Shown here one piece after another: positions 7,480 to 17,135 of a stretch of 64,000 nt of DNA. Under the pieces are notes generated by a model. It saw only the letters and a program-made list of their open reading frames with translations. It ran no database searches and was not told the DNA's origin. The position numbers and the translations under genes are program-made. Source of the stretch: Paenirhodobacter enshiensis (lineage in GTDB: Bacteria > Pseudomonadota > Alphaproteobacteria > Rhodobacterales > Rhodobacteraceae). The first letter of the stretch is position 1. Each line of letters opens with the position of its first letter. Where the stretch lies: the NCBI RefSeq assembly GCF_000740785.1, contig NZ_JFZB01000001.1, positions 1 to 64,000 of the forward strand, in the 5' to 3' direction.

Positions 7480-7956
7480 ATGACGTTCAGACGCAGTCTT
7501 CCCCTCGTGGTCGCGGCATGTCTCATGCTGGCTGCCTGCGGTGCCGACCCCCGCGCCTCATCGAAGTCGATGCCCGACAAGATGCCCCTGTTTCCCGGCG
7601 AAAGCCATCAGGTGCGCACGCTGATCAACAAATATGCCGATCACTATCAGGTTCCCCGCACCCTTGTGCACAAGGTGGTGCAGCGCGAAAGCGGTTACAA
7701 TCCGGTCGCGAAGAACGGTCGCTACATGGGCCTGATGCAAATCGACCCGCGCACCGCGAACACGATGGGTTTCTCGGGCAGCCCGCAGCAGCTTCTGGAT
7801 GCCGAGACCAACCTGAAATACGCCATCAAATATCTGCGCGGCGCCTGGCTGGTGGCCGATGGCAGCGAATCGAAGGCCATCGGCTGGTATGCCAACGGCT
7901 ACTATTACGAGGCGAAGAAGCGCGGCGTTCTGGGCCAGCTTCCCGCCCGCGACTGA
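7480..7956 (+). CDS. Lytic transglycosylase lipoprotein (SLT domain)
   Basis: This 158-aa protein has a lipoprotein signal peptide ending in LMLAAC (lipidated Cys20) and a single SLT/goose-lysozyme-like domain. The catalytic Glu is in VVQRESGYNP, followed by GLMQIDPRTA and the distal NLKYAIKYLRGA and WYANGYY motifs. Such enzymes cleave peptidoglycan glycan strands to 1,6-anhydromuropeptides at the outer membrane. The length is at the short end for the family, a catalytic domain with almost nothing else. The gene is divergent from glpD, with a 178-bp gap, and ends at a strong bidirectional hairpin. Confidence 0.9.
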   Translation: MTFRRSLPLVVAACLMLAACGADPRASSKSMPDKMPLFPGESHQVRTLINKYADHYQVPRTLVHKVVQRESGYNPVAKNGRYMGLMQIDPRTANTMGFSGSPQQLLDAETNLKYAIKYLRGAWLVADGSESKAIGWYANGYYYEAKKRGVLGQLPARD

Positions 7957-7991
7957 TCCCGACAGGATCCCGGTCTCTGAGGCCAGAAGCG

Positions 7992-8028
7992 AAAACCGGC
8001 GGGCTCTGTGCAAGGGCCCGCCGGTTTT
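7992..8028. terminator. Bidirectional intrinsic terminator
   Basis: A perfect 13-bp stem (7992-8004 with 8016-8028) has AAAA at its left foot and TTTT at its right foot. It can therefore terminate both the lytic transglycosylase gene (+) and the convergent ABC permease gene (-). Confidence 0.85.
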
Positions 8029-8055
8029 CGCTTCAGTCTCCTGTTCCGGACACGA

Positions 8056-10557
8056 TTACTCTGCCTCGCGCAGCACGCGCGCCGGCCGCAGCCCGAGCGG
8101 ACGCAGCGCAAAGGCGATCTGGGCCAGAACCACAGCCCCGACACCGGCGACGACAATCGCGAACGCAGGCCCCCAGGCGATGCTGTAGGGCAGGTTCATA
8201 ACCCGATCCATCACCGCCCAGCCGGCCAACACACCGCCAGCCACGGCGACGATGCCGGCCACGGCGCCCGCCAGCGCCGCACGCAGCGCAAAACTGGCCA
8301 GCACGGTCGCCCGCGTCGCGCCAAGGCTGCGCAACACCGCCGCCTCGCGCGCCCGCGCGCCTTCGCCGCCGGCCGCCGCACCGATCAGCACGACGAAGCC
8401 CACCGCCAGCGTAACCGAGGCGGCCAGCAGCACCGCCTTCGAGACCGAGGCCAGCGCCTCCCCCACCCGCTCGAGCGCACCGCGCACCCCGATGGCGGTC
8501 ACGTTCGGGAAATCGTGTCCGATCAGGCGCAACACCGGGGCTTCGGCCGCAGGCGTTGCGTAGACCGTGGCGATCTCGGTGTGCGGCGCGCCCGCCAGCG
8601 CCGCGGGGTCGAGTGTCAGCACGAAACCGATCCCCGCCGTCGAGAAATCCACATCGCGAAACGAGGTGATCGTCGCCTCGATCTCGCGCCCGAGGATATT
8701 GACCCCGATACGGTCGCCGAGCTTCAGGCCAAGCTCTGCCCCCTCTTTTGCGGCGAAGCTCGCCTGAGGTGGGCCGTCGTAGCCCGCTGGCCACCAGCTG
8801 CCGGCGGTCAGCTTCTCGCGCGGGGTCTCGGCGAAGGTCACGCCACGGTCACCGCGCAGCACCCAGTGATCGCCACCGACCTCGCGCGCGGGCCGGCCGT
8901 TGATCCGGTCGATCACGCCGCGCAGCATCGGCGCGGTCTCGGTCCGGGTGACGCCGGGAAGCGCGGCGAGGCGGTCGAGCAGCGCCGCACGGTCGTCGGG
9001 CAGGATGTCGATGAGGAAGAACGCCGGCGCGACAGCGGGCAAATCGTTGCGGATGGCGCTGCGCAGGCCGGCCTCGATCTGGCCGATGGAGGACAGAACC
9101 GTCAGCCCGAGGCCGAGCGAGATCATCACCGCCCGTCCCTCGCCTCCCGGACCGCCAAGCGCCGCAAGCGCAAGGTGCAGCACCGGCCGGCCGCGTCCCA
9201 GAGGCCGCAACCGCCGCGCCAGCGCGCCGATCCCCCGCCCCATCAGTGCCAGCAGGACGAGTGCCGCCGCGACACCGCCCAGCACCGCAAGGCTCAGTCC
9301 GGTGCGCCCGGTCTCGGCGCAGGCCGCACCGGCGAGAACGATCAACACGACGGCCGACGAAACCACCGCCCCCCAGCCCGGCCAGCCTCCGGCCCGCCCC
9401 GGCCGATACAGCCGCGCCGCCCCGATCCGCGTCATCCGCCCGAGCGGCCAGAGCGTGAACAGAACCACCGTCAGCGCCCCGAACAACGCCGCCGAGGCCA
9501 GCGGCCGCACACTCAGCCCGACCGCCACGGGAAACGGCAGCGCCCCGGCGATCTGCGGCGCCGCCGCCATCACCAGTCCCGCCCCCAACAGCAGCCCGAG
9601 CGCGATGCCCAGCACCGTCAGAACACCGAGCTGAACCGCGAACACCCGCCGCACCAGCCCTGCCGAGGCGCCGAGTGCGCGCAGCGTCGCGATGGTCTCG
9701 GCCTTCGAGGAAATCCACGCACTCGTCGCCGAAGACATCCCGCTGCCCCCGACCGCAAGCCCCGCCAGCCCCACCAGCACCAGAAAGGCGCTCAGCTGAT
9801 CGGTGAACCGCTCCGTCCCCGGAGAGGGCCGGCGGCTGTCGGTCCAGTTCATCCCGGTGCCGTGGAACTGCGCCGCGGCCTGCCGTTTCAGCGTGACCAG
9901 ATCGTCGCCGGGGCGCAACTGCACCCTGTAGGCACTGTCGAACAGCGACCCCGGCGCCAGCATCGGCGTGCCCTCGAGCGCCGAAAGCGACACCAGCGTG
10001 CGCGGCCCGAACAACGTGTCGCGCCCGGTGCTGTCGGGTTCGGACAACAGCCGCGCCCGCATCTCGAACGTCTTGCCGCCAAGCGTGAACCGCGCGCCGG
10101 GCACCAGACCGAGGCGGTCCGCCAGAACCCCGTCGACGAAGGCGCCGGGCACGCCCTTCTTCTCATCCAGCACGGCGTCCGGCGGATCCAGAACCAGCCG
10201 GCCGTTCAACGGATAGGCCGCATCCACCGCCTTGATCTGGGTGAGCGTGAAGGCGTCCCCCACCCCGATCATCGAGCGCATGGTGATGGTTTCGGACACC
10301 CGCGCGGCATGGGACGCGATCCAGCCGCGTTCCGCATCCGTCGCGCGCCGATAGGTGAAGCCGTATTGCGCATCGCCGCCGAGCAGCGTCGCCCCCTGCT
10401 CGGCCAGCCCCTGCCGGATCGCCTCGCGCACCAGACCGACGGCGGCGATGGCGGCGACGCCCAGCATCAGGCACAGCAAAAACACCCGAAACCCGCGCAG
10501 GCCGCCACGCAGGCCCGCCCGCATCTCGCGCAGCGCGATCCGCAGAGCGAGGCTCAT
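8056..10557 (-). CDS. ABC transporter permease, FtsX/MacB-like (YbbP family)
   Basis: This 833-aa membrane protein has an N-terminal helix (residues about 21-42), large extracytoplasmic domains, and two FtsX-type bundles in the middle and at the C-terminus, ending in RPARVLREAE. It matches the YbbP family in length and layout. Its ATG overlaps the ATPase stop (ATGA, 10554-10557), so the two proteins are translationally coupled and form one complex. In other bacteria the pair is linked to lipid or arylesterase-associated export, and the divergent esterase gene here repeats the E. coli tesA-ybbA-ybbP arrangement. The substrate is unknown. Confidence 0.88.
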   Translation of the reverse strand: MSLALRIALREMRAGLRGGLRGFRVFLLCLMLGVAAIAAVGLVREAIRQGLAEQGATLLGGDAQYGFTYRRATDAERGWIASHAARVSETITMRSMIGVGDAFTLTQIKAVDAAYPLNGRLVLDPPDAVLDEKKGVPGAFVDGVLADRLGLVPGARFTLGGKTFEMRARLLSEPDSTGRDTLFGPRTLVSLSALEGTPMLAPGSLFDSAYRVQLRPGDDLVTLKRQAAAQFHGTGMNWTDSRRPSPGTERFTDQLSAFLVLVGLAGLAVGGSGMSSATSAWISSKAETIATLRALGASAGLVRRVFAVQLGVLTVLGIALGLLLGAGLVMAAAPQIAGALPFPVAVGLSVRPLASAALFGALTVVLFTLWPLGRMTRIGAARLYRPGRAGGWPGWGAVVSSAVVLIVLAGAACAETGRTGLSLAVLGGVAAALVLLALMGRGIGALARRLRPLGRGRPVLHLALAALGGPGGEGRAVMISLGLGLTVLSSIGQIEAGLRSAIRNDLPAVAPAFFLIDILPDDRAALLDRLAALPGVTRTETAPMLRGVIDRINGRPAREVGGDHWVLRGDRGVTFAETPREKLTAGSWWPAGYDGPPQASFAAKEGAELGLKLGDRIGVNILGREIEATITSFRDVDFSTAGIGFVLTLDPAALAGAPHTEIATVYATPAAEAPVLRLIGHDFPNVTAIGVRGALERVGEALASVSKAVLLAASVTLAVGFVVLIGAAAGGEGARAREAAVLRSLGATRATVLASFALRAALAGAVAGIVAVAGGVLAGWAVMDRVMNLPYSIAWGPAFAIVVAGVGAVVLAQIAFALRPLGLRPARVLREAE

Positions 10558-11240
10558 GCCCGATCCTCATCCGCGGCGATCCGGCCGTCCTCGATCCGCA
10601 CCACGCGGTCGCAGCGCGCCGCCAGCTCTGGCGCATGGGTCACCAGAATCAGCGTCGTGCCGTATTCCGTGCGCAGCCGGAACATCAGATCCATGACCGC
10701 CGCCCCGTTCGCCTGATCGAGGTTCCCGGTCGGCTCGTCCGCCAGCAAGATCGCCGGCCGCGTCACCAGCGCACGGGCGAGCGCGGTGCGCTGCTGCTCG
10801 CCGCCCGACATCTCGGCCGGGTAATGCCCGGCGCGATGGCCAAGACCGACGGTCTCAAGCTCGGCCCCCGCCCGCTCCCAGGCGTCGGGGGCGCCGGCGA
10901 TCTCCAGCGGCAGGGCGACATTCTCGCGCGCGGTCATCGTCGGCACCAGATGGAAGGACTGGAACACGATCCCCATCGCGCCGCGCCGAAAGCGGGCAAG
11001 CGCATCCTCGGACAGCGCGCCGAGGTCTTCGCCCAAGGCCGTCACCCGGCCGTCGCTGGCCCGTTCGAGCCCGCCCATCAGCATCAAGAGCGAGGATTTT
11101 CCCGACCCCGACGGCCCGACCAGCCCGACGCTCTCGGAACGGTTGATGTTCAGCGTGATGCCGCGCAGGATCTCGACCGGGCCGGCACCGCCATCGAGTA
11201 CCAGCCGCGCATCCGCGACAGAAAGGACCGTATCCGCCAT
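10554..11240 (-). CDS. ABC transporter ATPase (YbbA/LolD family)
   Basis: This 228-aa ATPase has Walker A GPSGSGKSS, Q-loop FQSFHLVP, signature MSGGEQQRTALARAL, Walker B ILLADEPTGNLD and a switch His (LVTHAPE). It belongs to the MacB/LolD/YbbA group that works with FtsX-type permeases, and its partner gene follows with a 4-nt overlap. I chose ATG 11240; it shares the CATG at 11238-11241 with the divergent tesA start, so the two genes have no conventional intergenic region. Promoters must lie inside each other's coding sequence, or one start is further downstream. Confidence 0.9.
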   Translation of the reverse strand: MADTVLSVADARLVLDGGAGPVEILRGITLNINRSESVGLVGPSGSGKSSLLMLMGGLERASDGRVTALGEDLGALSEDALARFRRGAMGIVFQSFHLVPTMTARENVALPLEIAGAPDAWERAGAELETVGLGHRAGHYPAEMSGGEQQRTALARALVTRPAILLADEPTGNLDQANGAAVMDLMFRLRTEYGTTLILVTHAPELAARCDRVVRIEDGRIAADEDRA

Positions 11241-11949
11241 GAGACCCCGCATTTCCAACGTTCTGTCAAAGGGATATGGCCCCAGCCTCGTTTCGGACAA
11301 GCGGCGGAGGGTGATTTTCTCGGCCCTCGCGGCGGTTCTGCTGGCGGTTGCCCCCCTGCGGGCGGAACAGGCGCCCGTCACGCTGCTTGCCGTCGGCGAC
11401 AGCCTGACGCAGGGTTATGGCCTGCCGCAGGGCGAGGGCCTGGTCCCGCAGCTTCAGGCCTGGTTGCAGGCGCATGGCCACGCGGTGAAGATCGTCAACG
11501 CCGGGGTGTCGGGCGACACGACCGCCGGCGGGCGGGCGCGGATCGGCTGGTCGCTGACGCCCGATGTGCAGGCGGTGATGATCGCGCTCGGCGGCAACGA
11601 CATGCTGCGCGCGCTGCCGCCGGCGCAGACGCGCGCGAATATCGACGCCATGCTGAGCGAGGTGAACCGCCGCGGCCTGCCGGTGCTGCTTGCCGGTCTC
11701 TCCGCGCCTGGCAATTACGGCCCGGATTATCAGCGCGCCTTCAATGCGATCTGGCCCGAGATGGCCGCGGCCCACGGTGCGGTTCTGGTGCCCGATCTGC
11801 TGGCCCCCCTCGCCGCGCTCAGTCCCGAGGAACGCGCCGCGCGCGGGCTGATGCAGGCCGACAATATCCACCCCTCGGCGGCCGGCGTGAAACTGGTGGT
11901 CGAGGCGCTCGGCCCGCAGATCGAAAAACTGCTGACAGAGGTGAAGTGA
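11239..11949 (+). CDS. tesA: Exported arylesterase/acyl-CoA thioesterase I (GDSL hydrolase)
   Basis: This 236-aa protein carries the SGNH-hydrolase blocks: GDSLTQGYG (nucleophile Ser), block II NAGVSGDTT, block III GGNDML and block V DNIHPS with the catalytic Asp and His. A hydrophobic segment (VIFSALAAVLLAVAPLRA, about residues 25-42) looks like a signal peptide, so the enzyme should act in the periplasm. The 24-residue stretch before it is long, and the real start may be later. A GTG near 11308 has GGAGG directly against it, too close for a good ribosome site. The gene is divergent from the YbbA-like ATPase gene, as in E. coli, and ends 3 bp from the convergent MFS gene. Confidence 0.88.
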   Translation: MRPRISNVLSKGYGPSLVSDKRRRVIFSALAAVLLAVAPLRAEQAPVTLLAVGDSLTQGYGLPQGEGLVPQLQAWLQAHGHAVKIVNAGVSGDTTAGGRARIGWSLTPDVQAVMIALGGNDMLRALPPAQTRANIDAMLSEVNRRGLPVLLAGLSAPGNYGPDYQRAFNAIWPEMAAAHGAVLVPDLLAPLAALSPEERAARGLMQADNIHPSAAGVKLVVEALGPQIEKLLTEVK

Positions 11950-11952
11950 GGC

Positions 11953-13161
11953 TCACCTCGGCCGGCGGTCCATGAAGACCAGCGCCAGCGCCGATCCGAT
12001 GGCCACCGTCGCCCCCGTCACCGCTGCCAGACCATAGCCCGCGATCCCGGTGCACAGCGCGAAGACCGCAGCCGACAGCCCCTCGCTGAACAGCTTCATC
12101 AGCGCGAACAGCGACGCTCCCGCCCCCGGCCGGTTGCCCAGCAGCTCCTGCATATAGGCCATCGGCTGGGTGAAGATGATCGCGCCGCCCGCCGCCGCTG
12201 CGACAGGCAGCAGCCAGACCAGCCCATAGGGCGCCAGAAACGGCATCCCCGCCAGATGCACGCAGTAAAGCGCCGTCCCGGTCAGGATCAGCCGCACCTG
12301 CGACACCCGCCCCACGATCCGCGTCAGGGCGAGCATGAAGATCACCTCAAGCCCCGCGACCATGCCGGAATAGAGCGCCGTCGCGCTGTCGCCGCGCCCC
12401 GGCGCCTCGGCGAAGACGAGGCCGAGCAGCACCAGATACAACGTCGCGGCAGAGCTGATGCCGCCAAGCGCCATCACCCGCGCCACCACGCCGAAATCGC
12501 CGATCTCGCGCAGCGATTGCCGGATGCCGATCCCCGAGGGCACATCTTCCCACGGCGTGTGCCCGTCGCGCGGCCACCACAGCGCGCTCATCGCCAGCAT
12601 CGCCGCCGCCAGCCCGAAGCAGACCGGATAGATCGTGTCGAGGGGCGTTCCCGCGGCAATTGCCACCGCCCAGACCGGCAGCACCATCACCCAGGGCAGC
12701 GCATACAGCGCGCGCAGCACCGTCTGCACCGCCAGCCGCTCGGCCGGGTCGGGCAGGCGCGACACCGCCAGCCGCGCGAAGGCGAAGAGATGGCCGAAGA
12801 GCGCGTTCGACAAGGGCAGGATCAGCCCGTGCACCAGCACGAAAGCCGGGGCCGAGGGCGCGAAGGTCATCACGCCCGCCCCCGCCGTCATCACCCCCGT
12901 CGTCACCAGCGCCACGCCGCGCCGGCGCGCCGTTCGGTCGGCATGGATCCCGAGGCTGACCGAGGCCGTCACCGACACCATCGCCGCCACGATCAGCATG
13001 ACCGAGAACACCCCGTGCGGCACCCCGAACCCGTTCACCCCGATCGCCGAGACATAGGGCAGCATCGAGGCCCCGTAGGCGCCATAGAGCGTCATCAGAA
13101 CCGCGGCGAGGATCAGCGGCGGGCTTTGCAGGATCGGGCGAATCGCGGCGAGGGGGGACAT
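11953..13161 (-). CDS. MFS transporter, sugar-efflux (SetA)-like
   Basis: This 402-aa protein has about 12 hydrophobic segments and the major-facilitator layout, with the cytoplasmic loop HADRTARRRG between helices 2 and 3. A longer central loop (around PRDGHTPWEDVPSG) splits the two halves. The general look, with a short N-terminus and no large loops, resembles sugar-efflux or multidrug MFS members such as SetA. The substrate cannot be read from sequence. It is not part of an evident operon; its 3' end abuts tesA with 3 bp between stop codons. Confidence 0.75.
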   Translation of the reverse strand: MSPLAAIRPILQSPPLILAAVLMTLYGAYGASMLPYVSAIGVNGFGVPHGVFSVMLIVAAMVSVTASVSLGIHADRTARRRGVALVTTGVMTAGAGVMTFAPSAPAFVLVHGLILPLSNALFGHLFAFARLAVSRLPDPAERLAVQTVLRALYALPWVMVLPVWAVAIAAGTPLDTIYPVCFGLAAAMLAMSALWWPRDGHTPWEDVPSGIGIRQSLREIGDFGVVARVMALGGISSAATLYLVLLGLVFAEAPGRGDSATALYSGMVAGLEVIFMLALTRIVGRVSQVRLILTGTALYCVHLAGMPFLAPYGLVWLLPVAAAAGGAIIFTQPMAYMQELLGNRPGAGASLFALMKLFSEGLSAAVFALCTGIAGYGLAAVTGATVAIGSALALVFMDRRPR

Positions 13162-13492
13162 GGGGCAACCGGAGGAACAAGCGGAAAGGACGCGCGGAAA
13201 AGGCCGCCGTTCTGCGCCGCTGACCGGCGCTTTGCAAGAGGGCTTCGGCGGGGGACGGCGCGCACCGGGCGGCCTTTCGACGAAAGCCCCGTCCGCAAAG
13301 CCGGATCCCCGGAAAGCCGGCCCCGGACGATCACACGCCGGGCACGCGGCGCGATCACGGCAGGAGGTATCAGCTGCGGCAACCGCTCAGCGGTGCGACG
13401 CCCGGTCAACGCCCGGGGGATGGCGCGACACCGGCCGCACCGGCGCCCACCCGCAGGCCGTAACGCCCCGGGAGCGGAACCGGCCTCCCCGC
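13162..13492. other. 331-bp GC-rich intergenic stretch, nothing recognised
   Basis: This stretch lies between the start of the MFS gene and the stop of the FAD oxidase gene, both minus-strand. I see no supported ORF, RNA, repeat copy or clear terminator; frames that cross it are shadows of neighbouring genes. It probably holds the MFS promoter. Confidence 0.5.
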
Positions 13493-14878
13493 TCAGTCCC
13501 CGGCCGGCAGCACCTTGCCCGGATTCAGGATACCCTGCGGATCGAGCGCGCGCTTGATCGAACGCATCACCTGCAGTGCGACCGGATCCTTGTGCGCCGC
13601 CATCTCGGGCAGCTTCGACAGCCCCACCCCATGCTCGGCCGAGAAGGTTCCGCCCAGCATCACCGCCTCTTCGGCGATGGCGGCGCGGATCGCGGCGCGC
13701 ACCGCCTCGTCGGGGCCGCCCGGATAGACCGAGTAATGGATATTGCCGTCGCCCAGATGCGCTACCACCAGCGTCCATGCCTTCGGGTCGATCCCGCCAA
13801 GCCGCGCCGCCATATTGTCGAGGAAGGTTTGCAGCCGGTCGAGCGGCAAGGCGACATCGGTGTCGATCACCAAAGGATCGGTGAAGGTGATCTCGGCCGC
13901 GGCCTCGCGCATCTGCCACAGCCGGCGGCGCTGCTGTTCCGAGGTCGCGATGACCGCATCGGCGACATCGCCCGCCTCCATCGCCCCGGCAAGCAGGGTC
14001 TGCAACCGCTCCGTCGGATCCTCGCCCGGAACGGTGGTTGCGGCCTCGACGAAGATGTTCACCTCGCCCGGCGCGATGGGCGAGGCGAGATCCGGCCTCA
14101 GCTCGGCCAGACGCAGCATGTAATTGTGCGGCATGTATTCGAACGCCTCGACCGCGCCGCCGGTGCCGGCCTGGATGCGGTTCAGAAGCCGCAGCGCCGC
14201 CCCGAGGCTGTGCATCGACATCAGCGCCGTCGCATAGGCCACCGGGCGCGGCGCCAGCTTGAACACCGCCGCGGTGATGATGCCGAGCGTCCCCTCTGCC
14301 CCGATCAGCAGGTCGCGCAGATCGTAGCCGGTGTTGTCCTTGCGCAGCGCCGAAAGAGTGTTCATCACCCGCCCGTCGGCCAGAACCGCCTCGATCCCGA
14401 GGCACAGCATCCGCGTGTTGCCATAGCGCAGCACGTTCGAGCCGCCGGCATTGGTCGACAGGAATCCGCCCACCATGGCCGAGCCCTGCGCCCCGAAGGT
14501 CAGCGGGAACACCAGACCGTTTTCATCGGCCAGATCGCGCAGGGTCTGCAAGATCACCCCGGCCTCGGCGGTCACGGTCTGGGTCGCGGGGTTGACCTCG
14601 CGCACCCGGTTCATCCGTGCGAGCGACAGCATCAGCGCGCCCTCGGCCTTGGTGCCGCCGTTCAGGCTGGTATTGCCGCCGACCGGAACCACCGCCGTGC
14701 CCGTGGCCGAGGCAAGCTGCATCACGCGCGAGACCTCTTCGGTCGAGGCCGGGCGCACCACCGCAAGCGGGCTCCAGTGGTAATAGCCGGTCCATTCCTC
14801 GCCCCAGCCGGCGGTGTCGGTTCCACTCAGCACATTGGCGTCGCCGACGATGGCGCGCAGCTGTTCGATCAGGGTCAT
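13493..14878 (-). CDS. FAD-linked oxidase (D-lactate/D-2-hydroxyacid dehydrogenase family)
   Basis: This 461-aa protein has an N-terminal PCMH-type FAD-binding domain (residues about 35-215, with [13 protein letters not shown] and [18 protein letters not shown]). The C-terminal FAD-oxidase domain has [15 protein letters not shown] and [10 protein letters not shown]. The family includes D-lactate dehydrogenase (cytochrome), glycolate oxidase subunit GlcD and D-2-hydroxyglutarate dehydrogenase. The substrate is uncertain, but an electron-transfer-coupled D-2-hydroxyacid dehydrogenase is the safest description. No glcE or glcF gene is adjacent, which argues against glycolate oxidase. It lies upstream of, and in the same direction as, the 3' end of hemC's neighbour region, with no clear operon. 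Confidence 0.85.
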   Translation of the reverse strand: MTLIEQLRAIVGDANVLSGTDTAGWGEEWTGYYHWSPLAVVRPASTEEVSRVMQLASATGTAVVPVGGNTSLNGGTKAEGALMLSLARMNRVREVNPATQTVTAEAGVILQTLRDLADENGLVFPLTFGAQGSAMVGGFLSTNAGGSNVLRYGNTRMLCLGIEAVLADGRVMNTLSALRKDNTGYDLRDLLIGAEGTLGIITAAVFKLAPRPVAYATALMSMHSLGAALRLLNRIQAGTGGAVEAFEYMPHNYMLRLAELRPDLASPIAPGEVNIFVEAATTVPGEDPTERLQTLLAGAMEAGDVADAVIATSEQQRRRLWQMREAAAEITFTDPLVIDTDVALPLDRLQTFLDNMAARLGGIDPKAWTLVVAHLGDGNIHYSVYPGGPDEAVRAAIRAAIAEEAVMLGGTFSAEHGVGLSKLPEMAAHKDPVALQVMRSIKRALDPQGILNPGKVLPAGD

Positions 14879-14907
14879 GGGGGTCTCCGGTAAACGAGGA
14901 GCCAGGC

Positions 14908-15846
14908 TCAGCGCCAGTCGAAAAAGTCCTTCGGCGCCTCAGCCATCAGCTGGCGCGCCAGCGTGTCGCCGATCTCGGCGCCTTCGGACAGCGCGCCGCG
15001 GATCTCGCCGCGGATCGCGTCGGAACCGTCGGGACGCAGGATCTCGCCGCGCAGCCACAGCCGGTCGCCCTCGATCAGCGCGAGGCCGGCGATCGGCGTC
15101 TCGCACGAGCCGTCGAGGGTTTTCAGGAACGACCGCTCGGCCGCGAGCCGCATCCCCGTCGGCGCGTGATGGATCGGGGCGAGGAGTGCCGCGACACGGT
15201 CATCCGCCTCGCGCCGCTCGATGCCGATGGCGCCCTGCGCAAGCGCGGGCAACATCTCCTCGGGCTCGATGGCCGAGCTTGCGACGTCGGCCATGCCAAG
15301 CCGGTTCAGCCCCGCCATCGCGAGGAAGGTCGCGACGGCGACCCCATCATCGAGCTTGCCCAGACGGGTCTGCACATTGCCACGGAACTCGACCAGTTTC
15401 AGATCCGGGCGCCGGTTCGCAAGCTGCGCGCGCCGGCGCAGGCTGGACGAGCCCACCACCGCGCCCTGCGGCAGCTCGTGGATCGAGCCCACCTGGCGCG
15501 ACACGAACGCATCGCGCACGTCCTCTCGCGGCAACAGACAGTCGAGGATCAGCCCCCCGGGCTGCACCGTCGGCATGTCCTTCATCGAATGCACCGCGAT
15601 GTCGATGGCGCCGGAACTCAGCGCCTCCTCGATCTCGCGGGTGAACAGACCCTTGCCGCCGATCTCCTTCAGCGCGCGGTCGAGCACCTTGTCGCCGGTG
15701 GTCTTGATCACCACCACCTCGAAGGCGGCCTCGGCCAGCCCATGCGCGGCCATCAGCCGGTCGCGGGTCTCGTAAGCCTGCGCAAGCGCGAGCGGCGAGC
15801 CGCGCGTGCCGATTTTCAGCGGGTGGGTCTGGTCTGGCATCTGCAT
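14908..15846 (-). CDS. hemC: Porphobilinogen deaminase (hydroxymethylbilane synthase)
   Basis: This 312-aa protein has [14 protein letters not shown] at the N-terminus, the catalytic region [13 protein letters not shown] (Asp82), the arginine-rich [11 protein letters not shown], and Cys248 in [11 protein letters not shown] that carries the dipyrromethane cofactor. It polymerises four porphobilinogen molecules to hydroxymethylbilane in the cytosol. Two in-frame ATGs (15846 and 15840) are possible and neither has a strong Shine-Dalgarno. A longer frame reaching 17139 is antisense to hemE and not real. The gene is divergent from hemE across 129 bp, which probably allows co-regulation of two steps of the same pathway. 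Confidence 0.96.
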   Translation of the reverse strand: MQMPDQTHPLKIGTRGSPLALAQAYETRDRLMAAHGLAEAAFEVVVIKTTGDKVLDRALKEIGGKGLFTREIEEALSSGAIDIAVHSMKDMPTVQPGGLILDCLLPREDVRDAFVSRQVGSIHELPQGAVVGSSSLRRRAQLANRRPDLKLVEFRGNVQTRLGKLDDGVAVATFLAMAGLNRLGMADVASSAIEPEEMLPALAQGAIGIERREADDRVAALLAPIHHAPTGMRLAAERSFLKTLDGSCETPIAGLALIEGDRLWLRGEILRPDGSDAIRGEIRGALSEGAEIGDTLARQLMAEAPKDFFDWR

Positions 15847-15921
15847 GGATTTGCCATAGCTCCGGCGTGGGAGTCGCGCAATCCCGGCGTGGCGCAAAGG
15901 GCCTGCGACCGGCTGGCGCAC

Positions 15922-15950
15922 TTGACACGCGGCGCCCGGCGCGGGACTGA
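15922..15950 (+). promoter_or_regulatory. Possible hemE promoter
   Basis: In the hemC-hemE gap, TTGACA (15922-15927) is followed after 17 nt by GACTGA (15945-15950). The -35 is perfect and the -10 poor, which is common in Rhodobacter promoters. hemE starts 26 nt further on. Confidence 0.4.
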
Positions 15951-15975
15951 GGGACAAATCCCGGAGGACCACCGA

Positions 15976-17007
15976 ATGACCGACAAGACGATCCTGCGTG
16001 CCCTGCGCGGCGAAGTGCAGCCCGTGCCGCCGGTGTGGATGATGCGCCAGGCCGGCCGCTACCTGCCGGAATACCGCGCGACGCGGGCGAAGGCCGGGGA
16101 CTTCCTGTCGCTGTGCTACACCCCCGACCTCGCGGCCGAGGTGACCTTGCAGCCGATCCGCCGCTATGGTTTCGACGCAGCGATCCTGTTCGCCGATATT
16201 CTGCTGCTGCCGCAAGCGCTTGGCACCGATCTGTGGTTCGAAACCGGAGAGGGCCCGCGGCTGAGCCCGGTGACCACCCCCGCGGGCGTCGCGGCGCTGC
16301 GCGGCAAGGACGACATCCACGACCGCCTCGCCCCGATCTACGAGACGGTGAAGATCCTCGCGCGCGAACTGCCGCGCGAGACCACGCTGATCGGTTTCGC
16401 GGGCGCGCCCTGGACCGTCGCGACCTACATGATCGCCGGCCGCGGCACCCCCGATCAGGGCCCGGCGCACCGGCTGATCGCCGAGGACCGCGCCACCTTC
16501 GAGGCGCTGATCGCCCGCATCACCGAGGCGACGATCGAATATCTTTCCGCCCAGGTCGAGGCCGGCGCCGAGGTCATCAAGCTGTTCGACAGCTGGGCGG
16601 GCAGCCTGAAGGGCCAGGACTTCGACGATTTCGCCGTCGCGCCGGCGCGCCGCATCATCGCCGCGCTGAAGGAGCGTCATCCGGGCCTGCCGGTGATCGC
16701 CTTCCCGCGCGAGGCGGGCGAGAACTACGCGGGCTTCGCGCGCCGCACCGGGGCGGATTGCGTGGCGCTCGATACCTCGGTTCCGGCCGACTGGGCAGCG
16801 CGCGAGGTGCAGATCGACGGCTGCGTGCAGGGCAACCTCGACCCGCGGCTGATGGTGACGGGCGGTTCCGAACTGGTGGCCGAGACGCGGCGGATCGTGC
16901 GCGCCTTCTCGGGCGGGGCGCATATCTTCAACCTCGGCCATGGCATCACCCCCGAGGCCGATCCCGACAACGTCGCGCTGATGATCGAGGCGATCCGTCA
17001 GGGCTGA
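15976..17007 (+). CDS. hemE: Uroporphyrinogen decarboxylase
   Basis: This 343-aa protein has the N-terminal signature [17 protein letters not shown], the second signature [14 protein letters not shown], and FDSWAG. The active-site Asp is in [10 protein letters not shown]. It removes four carboxyl groups from uroporphyrinogen III to give coproporphyrinogen III, the substrate of HemF and HemN, which are both encoded in this window. GGAGG lies 8 nt before the ATG. A good hairpin follows at 17036. It is divergent from hemC. Confidence 0.97.
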   Translation: MTDKTILRALRGEVQPVPPVWMMRQAGRYLPEYRATRAKAGDFLSLCYTPDLAAEVTLQPIRRYGFDAAILFADILLLPQALGTDLWFETGEGPRLSPVTTPAGVAALRGKDDIHDRLAPIYETVKILARELPRETTLIGFAGAPWTVATYMIAGRGTPDQGPAHRLIAEDRATFEALIARITEATIEYLSAQVEAGAEVIKLFDSWAGSLKGQDFDDFAVAPARRIIAALKERHPGLPVIAFPREAGENYAGFARRTGADCVALDTSVPADWAAREVQIDGCVQGNLDPRLMVTGGSELVAETRRIVRAFSGGAHIFNLGHGITPEADPDNVALMIEAIRQG

Positions 17008-17035
17008 GCGGGCCGGCAGAACGAGTGAAATGAAA

Positions 17036-17066
17036 GATGCCGCCCCGAGGGGCGGCATCTGTCGTT
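17036..17066 (+). terminator. Intrinsic terminator downstream of hemE
   Basis: The arms GATGCCGCCCC (17036-17046) and GGGGCGGCATC (17049-17059) are fully complementary; the real loop is formed by the inner CC-GA-GG bases. The following tract, TGTCGTTTC, is only weakly T-rich. Confidence 0.7.
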
Positions 17067-17135
17067 TCAAAGATCTTTTGATCCGGGCGTTCCCCTCAGG
17101 CCCGCCCGCGGGTTGCGGGCCGGGCCGAAGCGGAC

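Noticed and set aside
8008-10716. 902-aa plus-strand ORF opposite the ABC permease
   Set aside because: It is an antisense shadow with biased Gln/Arg/His/Pro content; the opposite strand has an FtsX-type permease coupled to its ATPase.
13162-13492. Possible small genes or a regulatory RNA in the 331-bp gap
   Set aside because: There is no ribosome site with a short ORF, no terminator and no recognisable RNA fold; GC-rich self-complementarity alone is not evidence.
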